Positions 44,142-53,150 of a stretch of 64,000 nucleotides of DNA are shown here, piece by piece. The translations under genes and the position numbers were made by a program. Origin of the DNA: DASZHJ01 sp035541215 (GTDB taxonomy: Bacteria > Pseudomonadota > Alphaproteobacteria > ATCC43930 > CGMCC-115725); assembly GCA_035541215.1 (NCBI GenBank), contig DATKNV010000131.1:1-64000 (forward strand), written 5' to 3'. The notes under the pieces were generated by a model that saw only the letters and a program-made list of their open reading frames with translations, did not search any database and was not told the DNA's origin. The first letter of the stretch is position 1; each line of letters starts with the position of its first letter.

Positions 44142-46277
44142 GTGAGCTTTCGGCGCACTCTCGGCATTCGCGGCAGGCTCTTCCTGGCCTTCGGCCTTGT
44201 CGCGGCATTGACCGTGCTCGCGAGCGGCGTCGCGTTCCTGTCGTACGACCGGGTGCGCGACAGCCTCGCTGACATCACCGGCAAGAACCTGCCGGCGATG
44301 GGAAGCGCGTTGGCGCTCGCCCGGGAGAGCGCCGCGATCGCCGCGGCCTCGCCGGTCCTCGCCTCGGCCTCCGACCAGAAGGCCCGCGAGGCGGCGGCGA
44401 GCGCGCTCGACGCCCGCATGCGCAAGCTCGACGAGCTCATCGGCACGCTTGCTGCATGGCCGGAAAACGCCGAGGCGACGGCGCGCCTGCGCGCGACCGC
44501 GCAGAAGCTCGCGGCGAACGTCGCTCTCCTCTCGCAATCGGTGGAGCGCCGGATCGCGCTCAAGTCGCAGCGCGAGACACTCGCGACCAACGTGCGTACG
44601 GCCCACCGCGCCCTCGGCGAGAAGATCGCCCCGCTCGTCGACGATGCCGCCTTCAATCTGACGCTCGCGCTGCAGTCCGCCGGCGAGAAGCCTGACGCCG
44701 CCGAGCTCGGCAAGACCCTCGGCAAGCTCGCCGATACCGACCTCGCGGAGCTGCAGGCGGTCTCCGCCCTGCAGGCGGAGGGTAATCTCGTGCAAGGCCT
44801 CCTTACGGAGGCGACGATCACGCCCAGGAAGGAATATCTCGAGCCGCTCAGGGAGAGCTACCGCGCCGCCGCCGGTCGGATCGCGAAGGCGCTCGCACAG
44901 CTCAAGGAATCCCCGAACGGGCCGGCGCTGAAGACTCTCCTCACCGCGCTCCTCGCCTACGGCGAGGGCGAGCAGAGCGCCTTTACGCTGCGCGTCAGGG
45001 AGCTCGACGAGATCGCCGCGAGCGAGAAGATCCTGGCGGCGAACCGCGAGCTAGCGCAGGGCCTGGAGCGCGAGGTCGCGGCCCTCGTCGACGCGACCGA
45101 CGGCGAGGCCACGGCCGCAGCCGCGGGCTCCGAGGCCGCGATCTCCCGCGGCAGGCTGCTACTGGCGGCGATTGCGGCGGCGAGCCTCGCGCTGGCGCTC
45201 GGCCTCGCTTGGTTCTATGCGGGCCGCAACGTCGCGCGGCGCCTGATCGTGCTGCGCGGCAGCATGGCGGCGGTCGCCGGCGGCGATTTCGCGGCCGAGA
45301 TTCCCACCGGCGGCAGCGACGAGATCGCGGAGATGGCGGGAGCGCTGCGCGTGTTCCGCGACGCGGGCCTCGCCGCGCGCGAGGCTGCAGCGCGCGCCGA
45401 AGAGGACCGGCGGCGGCTCGCCGAGGAGCGGCGGCACGAGCTGCTGGCGCTCGCCGAGAGCTTCGAGTCCAGCGTGAAGGGCGTGGTCGGCAAGGTCTCC
45501 GGCGCCGCGGACGAGATGCGCTCGACGGCCGCGCGCATGGTCGCGACCGCCGGCGAGACTACCCGGCAGGCGGGCGCGGTCGCGCAGGCCTCGGCCCAGG
45601 CCTCCGAGAACGTGCAGACCGTCGCAGCCGCGACCGAGGAGCTCGCGAGCTCCACCTCGGAGATCGGGCGCCAGGTCGAGGAATCGAGCAAGGTCGCGGG
45701 CCAAGCGGTCGGCGAGGCGCAGCGCACGGCGGCGACGGTGAAGGAGCTGGCGGAAGCCGCCCAGCGCATCGGCGAGGTCGTCGCCCTCATCAGCGACATC
45801 GCGAGCCAGACCAACCTCCTCGCCCTCAACGCCACGATCGAGGCCGCACGCGCGGGCGAGGCCGGCAAGGGCTTTGCGGTCGTGGCGTCCGAGGTGAAGA
45901 CGCTCGCGACCCAGACCGCCAAGGCGACCGACGACATCGGCACGCAGATCCGCGCGATCCAGGACTCGACCCGCGGCGCCGTCGACGCGATCGCCGCAAT
46001 CAACGCCGTGATCGCCCGGATCGACGAGATCGCGACCGCCGTCGCGGTCGCGGTCGAGGAGCAGAACGCCACCACCCGCGACATCGCCAAGAACGTCCAG
46101 CAGGCCGCCAAAGGAACCCGCGAGGTCTCCGGCAACATCGCCGGCGTGACCGAGGCGGCGGGTGCCGCCGGGAATGCCGCGAGCCTGGTGGCGGAAGCGG
46201 CCGAGGGCCTCGCGCAGCAATCGCAGACCCTCAGCGAGGAGGTCGAGCGCTTCCTCGCGCGCGTGCGCGCGGCTTGA
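44142..46277 (+). CDS. Methyl-accepting chemotaxis protein
   Basis: A 711-residue transmembrane chemoreceptor. TM1 is about residues 14-34, followed by a roughly 310-residue helical periplasmic sensor (possible helical-bundle type), TM2 at about 345-367 (LLLAAIAAASLALALGLAWF), a HAMP domain (RRLIVLRGSMAAVAGGDFAAE), and the cytoplasmic signalling domain with the hairpin tip NLLALNATIEAARAGEAGKG. GTG start after GGAGG. It directly follows the periplasmic binding protein gene, so it likely senses that protein's ligand. Confidence 0.94.
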   Translation: MSFRRTLGIRGRLFLAFGLVAALTVLASGVAFLSYDRVRDSLADITGKNLPAMGSALALARESAAIAAASPVLASASDQKAREAAASALDARMRKLDELIGTLAAWPENAEATARLRATAQKLAANVALLSQSVERRIALKSQRETLATNVRTAHRALGEKIAPLVDDAAFNLTLALQSAGEKPDAAELGKTLGKLADTDLAELQAVSALQAEGNLVQGLLTEATITPRKEYLEPLRESYRAAAGRIAKALAQLKESPNGPALKTLLTALLAYGEGEQSAFTLRVRELDEIAASEKILAANRELAQGLEREVAALVDATDGEATAAAAGSEAAISRGRLLLAAIAAASLALALGLAWFYAGRNVARRLIVLRGSMAAVAGGDFAAEIPTGGSDEIAEMAGALRVFRDAGLAAREAAARAEEDRRRLAEERRHELLALAESFESSVKGVVGKVSGAADEMRSTAARMVATAGETTRQAGAVAQASAQASENVQTVAAATEELASSTSEIGRQVEESSKVAGQAVGEAQRTAATVKELAEAAQRIGEVVALISDIASQTNLLALNATIEAARAGEAGKGFAVVASEVKTLATQTAKATDDIGTQIRAIQDSTRGAVDAIAAINAVIARIDEIATAVAVAVEEQNATTRDIAKNVQQAAKGTREVSGNIAGVTEAAGAAGNAASLVAEAAEGLAQQSQTLSEEVERFLARVRAA

Positions 46278-46289
46278 GCCGCGGCGGCA

Positions 46290-47357
46290 TTAGCCGCCTT
46301 TGAGGATGCGCTCCGCCTGCTCCCAGCCGAGCCGCGCCAGCACCTTGGCGCGCGCGCCCGCCTCTTGCGCGCGCGAGCTCGCCGCCGTGCCCTCGCGCAC
46401 GCGACCCATGATCCCCTGCAGGATCGCCGCGAGCCGGAACATGTTGTAGGCCATGTAGAAGTCCCAGTTCGGGATCTCCGTGCGGCCGGTGCGGCGGCAA
46501 TAGGCTGCGCGATATTCCGCTTCCGAGGGAATGCCGAGCGCTGCCAGATCGTGGCCGCCGAGGCCGCGAAAAGCCGCCGGCGGCAGGCGCCAGGCCATGG
46601 CGTGATAGGCGAAATCGCCGAGGGGATTGCCCAGCGTCGAGAGCTCCCAATCGAGGACGGCGAGGACGCGCGCCTCGCTCGGGTGGAAGATCATGTTGTC
46701 GAGGCGGAAGTCGCCGTGAACGATCGCGGTCTGATCGTCCGGCGGCACGTTCTTCGGCAGCCACTCGATCAAGAGGTTCATCGGCTCGATCTTCTCTGTC
46801 TCCGAGGCGCGGTACTGCTTCGTCCAGCGGTCGATCTGGCGCATGAAATAGTTGCCGGGCTTGCCGAAATCCCCGAGGCCGATCGCGGCGTAATCGACGG
46901 TGTGGAGCCGCGCTATCGTCGCGTTCATTGCGTCGTAGACTTGCCCGCGCTCGGCGCGCCCCACCTCCGGCAGCGTCGGGTCCCAGAAGACGCGGCCGGA
47001 GACGTAATCCATGATGTAAAAGGCGGTGCCGACGATGCTCTCATCGAGGCAGAGGGCATGGGTGCGTGGCACCGGAAAGCCGGTACGGCCAAGAGCGGAG
47101 ATGACACGGTACTCGCGGTCGACCGCATGCGCGGAGGGAAGCAGCTTCCCCGGCGGCTTGCGGCGCAGGACGTAGCTCGCAGCGGGCGTCTTCAGGCGAT
47201 AGGTCGGGTTCGACTGGCCGCCGCGGAACTGCTCGACCTCGAGCGGACCCTTGAAGCCCTCGACGTTCGCACGCATCCAGGCCTCGAGCGGCGCCACCTC
47301 GAAGCGAAGCCGCTCGACCACGGGCATGGTGCCGACGAAATCCCCGGTGTCGCTCAT
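46290..47357 (-). CDS. Phosphotransferase family protein (APH/ACAD10-like)
   Basis: A 355-residue kinase-fold protein. Brenner motif IVHGDFRLDNMIFH (about residues 215-228) and the metal-binding AVLDWELSTLGNPLGD are intact, with QFRGGQSNPTYRL as the nucleotide loop and YVLRRKPPGKLL carrying the ATP lysine region. Closest in layout to the phosphotransferase domains associated with acyl-CoA dehydrogenases (ACAD10/11 type), which phosphorylate hydroxyacyl substrates. Substrate not known. Convergent with the chemoreceptor gene. Confidence 0.9.
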   Translation of the reverse strand: MSDTGDFVGTMPVVERLRFEVAPLEAWMRANVEGFKGPLEVEQFRGGQSNPTYRLKTPAASYVLRRKPPGKLLPSAHAVDREYRVISALGRTGFPVPRTHALCLDESIVGTAFYIMDYVSGRVFWDPTLPEVGRAERGQVYDAMNATIARLHTVDYAAIGLGDFGKPGNYFMRQIDRWTKQYRASETEKIEPMNLLIEWLPKNVPPDDQTAIVHGDFRLDNMIFHPSEARVLAVLDWELSTLGNPLGDFAYHAMAWRLPPAAFRGLGGHDLAALGIPSEAEYRAAYCRRTGRTEIPNWDFYMAYNMFRLAAILQGIMGRVREGTAASSRAQEAGARAKVLARLGWEQAERILKGG

Positions 47358-47470
47358 CCGTCTCCGTCCCGTAGATCCGAAGAGTTCATAGATATCGAAA
47401 CCAAGGGGCTTGGCAAATCGGATTTCCGGCTGCGATGCTGGAGCCGGCGGCCAAGCACAAGGAGCGGCCC

Positions 47471-48280
47471 ATGAGCGGACTCGAGGTCGGCATCGGCGGA
47501 TTGGGAGCGATCGGATTGCCGGTCGCGCGCTGGCTCGCGGGGCGGCCGCCGGGCCTCACGCTCGCGGCGGTCTCCGCGCGCGATCAGAGGCGTGCGGCCG
47601 AGCGGCTCAAGGCTGCGGGGATCGAGGTGCCGGTGGTGCCTGCTGACGCGCTCGCCGGGCGGGCGCAGGTGGTGATCGAGTGCTTGCCCGCCGCCGTCTT
47701 CGACAGCGTCGCCGTCCCCGCGATCAGGGCGGGGCGTACGCTCCTGGTGCTGAGCGTGGGCGCTCTCCTCGAGAGGATGGCGCTCGTCGAGGAGGCGCGC
47801 CGGACCGGTGCCCGCATCATCGTGCCGACGGGCGCGCTCCTCGGCCTCGACGCGGTGCGGGCCGCGGCGCAAGGCACGATCCACTCCGTGAAGCTCGTGA
47901 CGCGAAAGCCGCCGCGCGGCCTCGTGGGTGCGCCCTACCTCGAGGAGCGGAGCATCTCGCTCGAGGGCCTGGCGGCGCCGCTCAGGGTCTTCGCGGGAAG
48001 CGCGCGCGAGGGGGCGCGGGGATTCCCCGCCAACGTCAACGTCGCGGCCGCGCTCGCACTCGCGGGCATCGGGCCCGACAGGACCGAGCTCGAGATCTGG
48101 GCCGACCCCTCCGTCACCCGCAACACCCACCGCATCGAGGTAGAGGCCGACAGCACGCGTTTTACGATGACGATCGAGGGCGTTCCCTCGGAGGAGAATC
48201 CCCGCACGGGAAAACTCACCCCCTTGAGCGTGATTGCCTGTCTCAGGGGGTTGGTCGAGCCGTTGCGAGTGGGTACGTGA
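47471..48280 (+). CDS. Aspartate dehydrogenase-like protein
   Basis: A 269-residue NAD(P)-dependent L-aspartate dehydrogenase family member. Rossmann motif GIGGLGAIGLPVARWLA is at residues 6-22. The catalytic domain has RIIVPTGALLGLDAVRAA, LVTRKPPRGLVGAPY, FPANVNVAAALALAG and the late NTHRIEVEADSTRF, whose His matches the conserved active-site histidine. A GGAG 8 bases before this ATG supports it over an upstream ATG. It may make iminoaspartate for NAD synthesis or degrade aspartate. Confidence 0.88.
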   Translation: MSGLEVGIGGLGAIGLPVARWLAGRPPGLTLAAVSARDQRRAAERLKAAGIEVPVVPADALAGRAQVVIECLPAAVFDSVAVPAIRAGRTLLVLSVGALLERMALVEEARRTGARIIVPTGALLGLDAVRAAAQGTIHSVKLVTRKPPRGLVGAPYLEERSISLEGLAAPLRVFAGSAREGARGFPANVNVAAALALAGIGPDRTELEIWADPSVTRNTHRIEVEADSTRFTMTIEGVPSEENPRTGKLTPLSVIACLRGLVEPLRVGT

Positions 48281-48338
48281 GGCCGGTTTAAAACCTCTCG
48301 ACGGCGGTTAAGCCGCAGGGCATAAAGATGGAAAATTA

Positions 48339-48367
48339 GCTTGCTTTCCGCCTCTGAGGCGGCAAGC
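48339..48367 (+). terminator. Hairpin between aspartate dehydrogenase and liv genes
   Basis: GCTTGC...CCGCCTC / GAGGCGG...CAAGC forms an extended stem with a short asymmetric bulge. It sits 59 bp after the aspartate dehydrogenase stop. No clear U-tract. Confidence 0.4.
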
Positions 48368-48438
48368 GTCGAGGGCACGACCGGCGCTGCTCGCTGGCGG
48401 CGGTCCCGTTGAGGAAACCATTGCCTGGGGAGGCACCG

Positions 48439-49698
48439 ATGAGCAAGACGAGCACGAGGACGTTCATTCCGCGCCGCACGATTCTTAAAGCCGGCGCGGC
48501 GGCCGGCGCGTTGCAGATCGCGTCGCCCTTCATTCTCACGGCCCGCGGCGAGACGCCGGTAAAGCTGGGCATGGTGGACCCCTTCACGGGCGTCTATGCG
48601 GCGATCGCGCAGAGCGAGCTCGAGGGCGCGAAGCTCGCGGTCCAGCACATCAACGCCAAGGGCGGCATCCTCGGCCGTCCGGTCGAGCTGCTGGTCGAGG
48701 ATTCCGCAAACGACGTCGGCACGGGCGTGCAGAAGACGCGCAAGCTGATCGAGCGCGACCAGGTGGACGCGATCATCGGCGACGTCAATTCCGGCATCGC
48801 GCTCGCCATGGCGGGCGTCACCTCCGAGCTCAAGAAGCTCCACATCGTCTCCGGCGGCCACACCGATCCGATCACCGGCAAGGATTGCAAGTGGAACGTC
48901 TTCCGCGTCTGCAACACGACCGCGATGGACGCCAACGCGATCTCCGGCACGGTGATCGAGAAGCTCGGCAAGAAGTGGTTCTTCCTGACGCCCGACTACG
49001 CCTACGGTCATTCGGTGCAGGAATCCTTCGTCAACAATCTGAAAAAAGCCGGCGGTACATACGAAGCGGCGCTGGCGCCGCTCAACACCACGGATTACTC
49101 GTCCTACCTCATCAAGGCGAAGGCCTTTGCGCCGGACGTGCTCATCAACGTCATGGGCGGCGGCGATCAGGTGAACAGCCTCAAGCAGTTCGTGCAGTTC
49201 GGCCTCGACAAGCAGATGAAGGTCGCGGGCTCGCTCTTCGAACTCGAGAGCCTCCGCGCGGTGCCGAAAGAGGCGCTGGTGGGCTGGTGGGTGATGGAGT
49301 GGTGGTGGGATCAGCCCGACGTTCCGCACGTCAAGGAGTTCGTGGCCGACATGAAGAAGGCCGCCAACAAGACCCCCTCCGCGCGGCATTGGATGGGCTA
49401 CGTCTCGGTGCAGACGGTCGCGCTGGTCGCGAACCGGGAGAAGACGCTCGACGGCGTCAAGCTCGCAAAGGCCTTGCAGGGCTTGGAACTGCCGCCGGAG
49501 GTCGCGCTGATGCCGAACAAGACCTACTACCGCGCCGAGGATCATCAGCTCATGAGCTCGGTTTATGCCGGCGAGGCGCATCCGGCCGCGGCGGGCGGCG
49601 ATCCCGACAACATGTTCACCGTGCGGCAGGTAGTGCCCGGCGACAAGGCCGCGCCCTCGCCGGCGGAGACCGGCTGCAAGCTGTCCTGGCCGGCCTAA
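48439..49698 (+). CDS. ABC transporter substrate-binding protein, branched-chain amino acid type
   Basis: A 419-residue type 1 periplasmic binding protein. N-terminal export signal with a twin-arginine-like RRTILKAGAAAG and cleavage near residue 38 (TARGE). Fold landmarks: VKLGMVDPFTGVYAAIAQ, GGILGRPVELLVEDSANDVG, DAIIGDVNSGIALAMAGV and FFLTPDYAYGHSVQESFV. The start at MSKTST has GGGGAGG 6 bases upstream. First gene of the liv-type operon; a strong hairpin separates it from the permeases. The substrate may be an amide or branched-chain amino acid; binding-site residues are not diagnostic. Confidence 0.93.
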   Translation: MSKTSTRTFIPRRTILKAGAAAGALQIASPFILTARGETPVKLGMVDPFTGVYAAIAQSELEGAKLAVQHINAKGGILGRPVELLVEDSANDVGTGVQKTRKLIERDQVDAIIGDVNSGIALAMAGVTSELKKLHIVSGGHTDPITGKDCKWNVFRVCNTTAMDANAISGTVIEKLGKKWFFLTPDYAYGHSVQESFVNNLKKAGGTYEAALAPLNTTDYSSYLIKAKAFAPDVLINVMGGGDQVNSLKQFVQFGLDKQMKVAGSLFELESLRAVPKEALVGWWVMEWWWDQPDVPHVKEFVADMKKAANKTPSARHWMGYVSVQTVALVANREKTLDGVKLAKALQGLELPPEVALMPNKTYYRAEDHQLMSSVYAGEAHPAAAGGDPDNMFTVRQVVPGDKAAPSPAETGCKLSWPA

Positions 49699-49731
49699 AG
49701 GCCGCGTGAGGCGCTCTTCACGCCTGCTTTG

Positions 49732-49763
49732 AAGGGGGCCGTGGCTGCCACGGCCCCCTTCTT
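49732..49763 (+). terminator. Strong hairpin (attenuator) inside the liv operon
   Basis: A 13-bp perfect stem AAGGGGGCCGTGG / CCACGGCCCCCTT with a 3-nt loop followed by CTTT. It lies 34 bp after the binding-protein stop and 46 bp before the permease start. Partial termination here would make more binding protein than membrane components; it may also stabilise the upstream mRNA. Confidence 0.75.
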
Positions 49764-49808
49764 TGGCGCGACGGAGCGCTCGCCCGGGATTGCAGGGGGA
49801 AGCGGGCC

Positions 49809-50672
49809 ATGATCTACATCTTGAATCTCGCGAATGGGCTGATGATCGGCGCCTTCTACGTGCTGATGGCGCTGGGCCTCTCGCTCATTCTCAATCTCAG
49901 CAACGTCATCAATTTCGCGCATGGCGGCTTTCTTGCGCTCGGAGGCTACGTCGCCTACACGCTTTCCCCTTTCGTCGGGTTCTGGGTCGCGTTGCTGCTG
50001 TCGCCGCTCATCGTGGCGATCCTGGGCATCGTGATCGAGCGCACGATGATCCGCCGCCTCTACGGCCGCGATCCGCTCTATAGCCTGCTCCTCACCTTCG
50101 GCCTTGCCTTCATCCTCGAGGACGGGGCGCGCTGGTGGTGGGGCGCCTCGGGCATCCCCTTCACGGTTCCCACTTTTCTCTCGCAGCCGCTCAGCGAGAG
50201 CTTCTTCTTCATCACGCGCTATCGCCTGTTCATGGTTCTGATGGTCGTGCTCGTGGTGGGAGCGCTGTTCCTCTTCCTGCGCTACACGCGCGTCGGCGTC
50301 CGCATCCGTGCAGGCACGCTCGACCTCGACACGGTGTCATCACTGGGCGTCAACGTGCGGGCGCTGCGGACCTTCAATTTCGGCCTCGGCATCTTCCTCG
50401 CGGCCTTCTCGGGCGTGCTCGCGAGCGGCCAGATCAGCCTCGAGCCCACCATGGGAGCCCCGCTGGTGATGCCGAGCTTCGTGGCGATCATCGTCGGCGG
50501 CGTCGGCAGCCTCACGGGCACGCTCCTCGGCGGGCTGCTCATCGGCGTTGCTGCCGCGATCACCACGGTCTTCTGGCCCTCGGCGAGCGAGGCCGTAATC
50601 TACGTGATGATGGCCGCCGTCCTCCTGGTGCGTCCCCGCGGCTTGATGGGCGAGGAAGGAATGCTCTCATGA
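49809..50672 (+). CDS. livH: Branched-chain amino acid ABC transporter permease LivH
   Basis: A 287-residue inner-membrane permease with eight or so hydrophobic segments. Family motifs: NGLMIGAFYVLMALGLSLIL at the start, NVINFAHGGFLALGGYVAY, GRDPLYSLLLTFGLAFILED, and the cytoplasmic EAA-like loop with GVNVRALRTFNFGLGIFLAAF. ATGA overlap with livM. Confidence 0.95.
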   Translation: MIYILNLANGLMIGAFYVLMALGLSLILNLSNVINFAHGGFLALGGYVAYTLSPFVGFWVALLLSPLIVAILGIVIERTMIRRLYGRDPLYSLLLTFGLAFILEDGARWWWGASGIPFTVPTFLSQPLSESFFFITRYRLFMVLMVVLVVGALFLFLRYTRVGVRIRAGTLDLDTVSSLGVNVRALRTFNFGLGIFLAAFSGVLASGQISLEPTMGAPLVMPSFVAIIVGGVGSLTGTLLGGLLIGVAAAITTVFWPSASEAVIYVMMAAVLLVRPRGLMGEEGMLS

Positions 50673-51685
50673 TCGCGCAAGCCCTGCCCCGCAACTGGCC
50701 GAAGCTCGCGGCGATCTGGGCTGTCCTTCTTCTCGCGCCATATTGGATGCCGCTCATCGGAGGCTACACCGCGCTCGGCACCAACGTGCTGGTGTTCGGC
50801 CTCGCGGCCATGGCGCTCAACTTTCTGCTGGGCTTCACGGGCGTGCTGTCCTTCGGCCACGCCGCCTACTTCGGCCTCGGCGCCTACGGCGCGGGCTTGA
50901 TCCTCAAATACGTCTATTCCAGCACCTTACTCGCCTTGGCGGCGGGCGTGGCCTTGGGGACGGTCGCGGGCGCGCTCCTCGGCGCGCTCATCGTGCGGCG
51001 CCGCGGCGTCTATTTCGCGATGTGCACCATCGCCTTCGGCCAGGTCTTCTACTACATCGCATTCCAGTGGAGCTCCTTTACCGGCGGCGACGATGGGCTC
51101 AGGCCCTTCCAGCGCGCGCCCATTTCCCTCGGCCCCTGGACCGTCGATATTCTCTCCAATCAGATCGCCTTCTATTATTTCGTCCTCGCCTGCTTCGCCG
51201 TCGGGGTGGCGGCGATGGCGTTCCTGCTGCGCTCGCCCTTCGGCCGCACGCTGCTCGCGATCCGCGAGAACGAGCGGCGCGCGCGATTCCTGGGCATTCC
51301 GATCGAGCGGCACATCTGGCTCGCCTTCACCGTTTCCTGCTGCTTCATCAGCCTCGCGGGCGCGATGAACGGCCTCGTCAACAACTTCGCCAATCCGCGC
51401 ATGCTCGACTACAACCAGTCCGGCCAGATCGTGATCATGGCCGTGCTCGGGGGCATGCGGTCGTTCTGGGGGCCGCTGGTGGGCGCAGCCGTCTTCGTGA
51501 CGCTCCAGGACTATCTCTCGAGCCAGACGCAAAATTGGCAGTCGTTCCTCGGCATGGTCTTCGTGCTGAGCGTGCTGTTCTTCCCGCGGGGCATACTCGG
51601 CATTCGACTCTCGATGGCATCGCTCAAATCCGGATGGGCGCAGCTTGCCTCCCTGCTCGGCAGCCCCAGAAAGGATGCAGCGTGA
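50669..51685 (+). CDS. livM: Branched-chain amino acid ABC transporter permease LivM
   Basis: A 338-residue permease with about nine membrane segments. It shows ALNFLLGFTGVLSFGHAAYF near residues 49-68, the VYFAMCTIAFGQVFYYIAF segment, and the EAA-like loop AIRENERRARFLGIPIERHI. Start is inside the livH end (ATGA), replacing a much longer open frame that overlaps livH. Overlaps the livG GTG by 4 bp. Confidence 0.95.
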   Translation: MIAQALPRNWPKLAAIWAVLLLAPYWMPLIGGYTALGTNVLVFGLAAMALNFLLGFTGVLSFGHAAYFGLGAYGAGLILKYVYSSTLLALAAGVALGTVAGALLGALIVRRRGVYFAMCTIAFGQVFYYIAFQWSSFTGGDDGLRPFQRAPISLGPWTVDILSNQIAFYYFVLACFAVGVAAMAFLLRSPFGRTLLAIRENERRARFLGIPIERHIWLAFTVSCCFISLAGAMNGLVNNFANPRMLDYNQSGQIVIMAVLGGMRSFWGPLVGAAVFVTLQDYLSSQTQNWQSFLGMVFVLSVLFFPRGILGIRLSMASLKSGWAQLASLLGSPRKDAA

Positions 51686-52431
51686 ATCTCCTCGAAGTGC
51701 AAAACGTCAGCAAGAGCTTCGGCAGCCTCGTGGCGGTGAGCGAGGTCTCCTTGAACGTCGCACCGGGCGAGCTTCGAGCGGTCATCGGCCCCAACGGCGC
51801 GGGCAAGACCACCTTCTTCAACATGATCAGCGGCTTCTTCCCGCCGAGCGCTGGAGCGATCGTCTTCGACGGAGCCGACGTCACGCAGCTCCCCGCCTAT
51901 CGCCGCGTCGAGATCGGCATGGGCCGCACCTTCCAGATCACGGAAATCTTCCCGGAGCTCACGGTCTTCGAGAACATCCGGATCGCCGCGGAGGTCGCGG
52001 CCGGCTACCGCCTGCGCGCCTGGGTCGGCCGGCAGGAGGCGAGCGAGATCAAGAGCCGCGTCGACGAAATTCTCTCGCTCGCGGGCATCGCCTCGAAGGC
52101 CGATCGTCTCGTCGGCGAGCTCGCCCACGGCGACCAGCGCGCCGCGGAGATCGGCATGGCGCTTGCGCTCAAACCTCGTCTCCTGCTCCTCGACGAGCCC
52201 ACGGCCGGCATGGGCGACCAGGAGACCTACGAGATCACCAATCTGATCCGCCGCCTCCATCGCGACAGCAAATATACGATCGTGCTCATCGAGCACGACA
52301 TGCGCGTGGTGTTCCATCTCGCCGACCGCATCACCGTGCTCGACCAAGGCCGCCTCCTCGCGGAGGGAACGCCCGCGGAGATCGCCGCCAACGAAGCCGT
52401 CCAGGCGGCATATCTGGGGAAGGCCGCATGA
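51682..52431 (+). CDS. livG: Branched-chain amino acid ABC transporter ATPase LivG
   Basis: A 249-residue ABC ATPase. Walker A GPNGAGKTT (about residues 37-45), Q-loop region GMGRTFQITEIF, a signature segment LAHGDQRAAEIGMAL in place of the more common LSYGxQR form, and Walker B LLLLDEPTAGMG followed by the H-loop LIEHDMRVVF. GTG start in the GTGA overlap with livM, and ATGA overlap with livF. Confidence 0.95.
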   Translation: MNLLEVQNVSKSFGSLVAVSEVSLNVAPGELRAVIGPNGAGKTTFFNMISGFFPPSAGAIVFDGADVTQLPAYRRVEIGMGRTFQITEIFPELTVFENIRIAAEVAAGYRLRAWVGRQEASEIKSRVDEILSLAGIASKADRLVGELAHGDQRAAEIGMALALKPRLLLLDEPTAGMGDQETYEITNLIRRLHRDSKYTIVLIEHDMRVVFHLADRITVLDQGRLLAEGTPAEIAANEAVQAAYLGKAA

Positions 52432-53150
52432 ACGCGCTCGAAGCCAGCGGGCTCAACACCTTCTACGGCAAGAGCCACATCCTGCACGACGTGGGACTCT
52501 CGGTCGCCGAGGGCCGGATCACCGCGCTTCTCGGACGCAACGGCGCCGGCAAGAGCACGACGCTCCGCAGCCTCATGGGGCTGACGCCGCCGCGTCTCGG
52601 CCGCGTCGAGATCTTCGGCCGGGAGACGACACGCTGGCAACCCTACCGCGTGGCGGCGCTCGGCGTCGGCTACGTGCCGGAGGGACGCCGAATCTTCCCG
52701 AATCTGACCGTCGATGAGAACCTCCGCGTGCCGATCGAGCGCGGCGGTCCATGGAAGCCGCAGCGCATTTACGAGCTCTTCCCGCGCCTCGCCGAGCGCA
52801 AGCAGAACCGCGGCCGCCAGCTTTCCGGAGGTGAGCAGGAGATGCTCTCGATCGGCCGCGCGCTCCTCGTCAATCCGAAGCTCCTAATCCTCGACGAACC
52901 CTCGCAGGGCTTGGCGCCGCTCATCGTGCGCGAGGTCTTCCGCATCGTCGCGCAGATGCGCGCGGAGGGGATCTCGGTGCTGCTCGTCGAGCAGAACGTC
53001 CGCATGAGCCTCGAGATCGCCGACGACGCCTACGTCCTCGACAATGGCGAGATCGTCTACAGCGGCAGCGCGAGCGACCTCGCCGCCGACGAAGAGCGCG
53101 TGCAGGCGATGGCCGGCGCCAGCGCCGAAGAGTGGAACGTCAGTCACTAG
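52428..53150 (+). CDS. livF: Branched-chain amino acid ABC transporter ATPase LivF
   Basis: A 240-residue ABC ATPase. Walker A GRNGAGKST, signature LSGGEQEMLSIGRAL, Walker B LLILDEPSQGLAP and H-loop-equivalent LLVEQNVRMSL are all present. Last gene of the liv operon. The C-terminal tail ends with an unremarkable soluble segment. Confidence 0.95.
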   Translation: MNALEASGLNTFYGKSHILHDVGLSVAEGRITALLGRNGAGKSTTLRSLMGLTPPRLGRVEIFGRETTRWQPYRVAALGVGYVPEGRRIFPNLTVDENLRVPIERGGPWKPQRIYELFPRLAERKQNRGRQLSGGEQEMLSIGRALLVNPKLLILDEPSQGLAPLIVREVFRIVAQMRAEGISVLLVEQNVRMSLEIADDAYVLDNGEIVYSGSASDLAADEERVQAMAGASAEEWNVSH

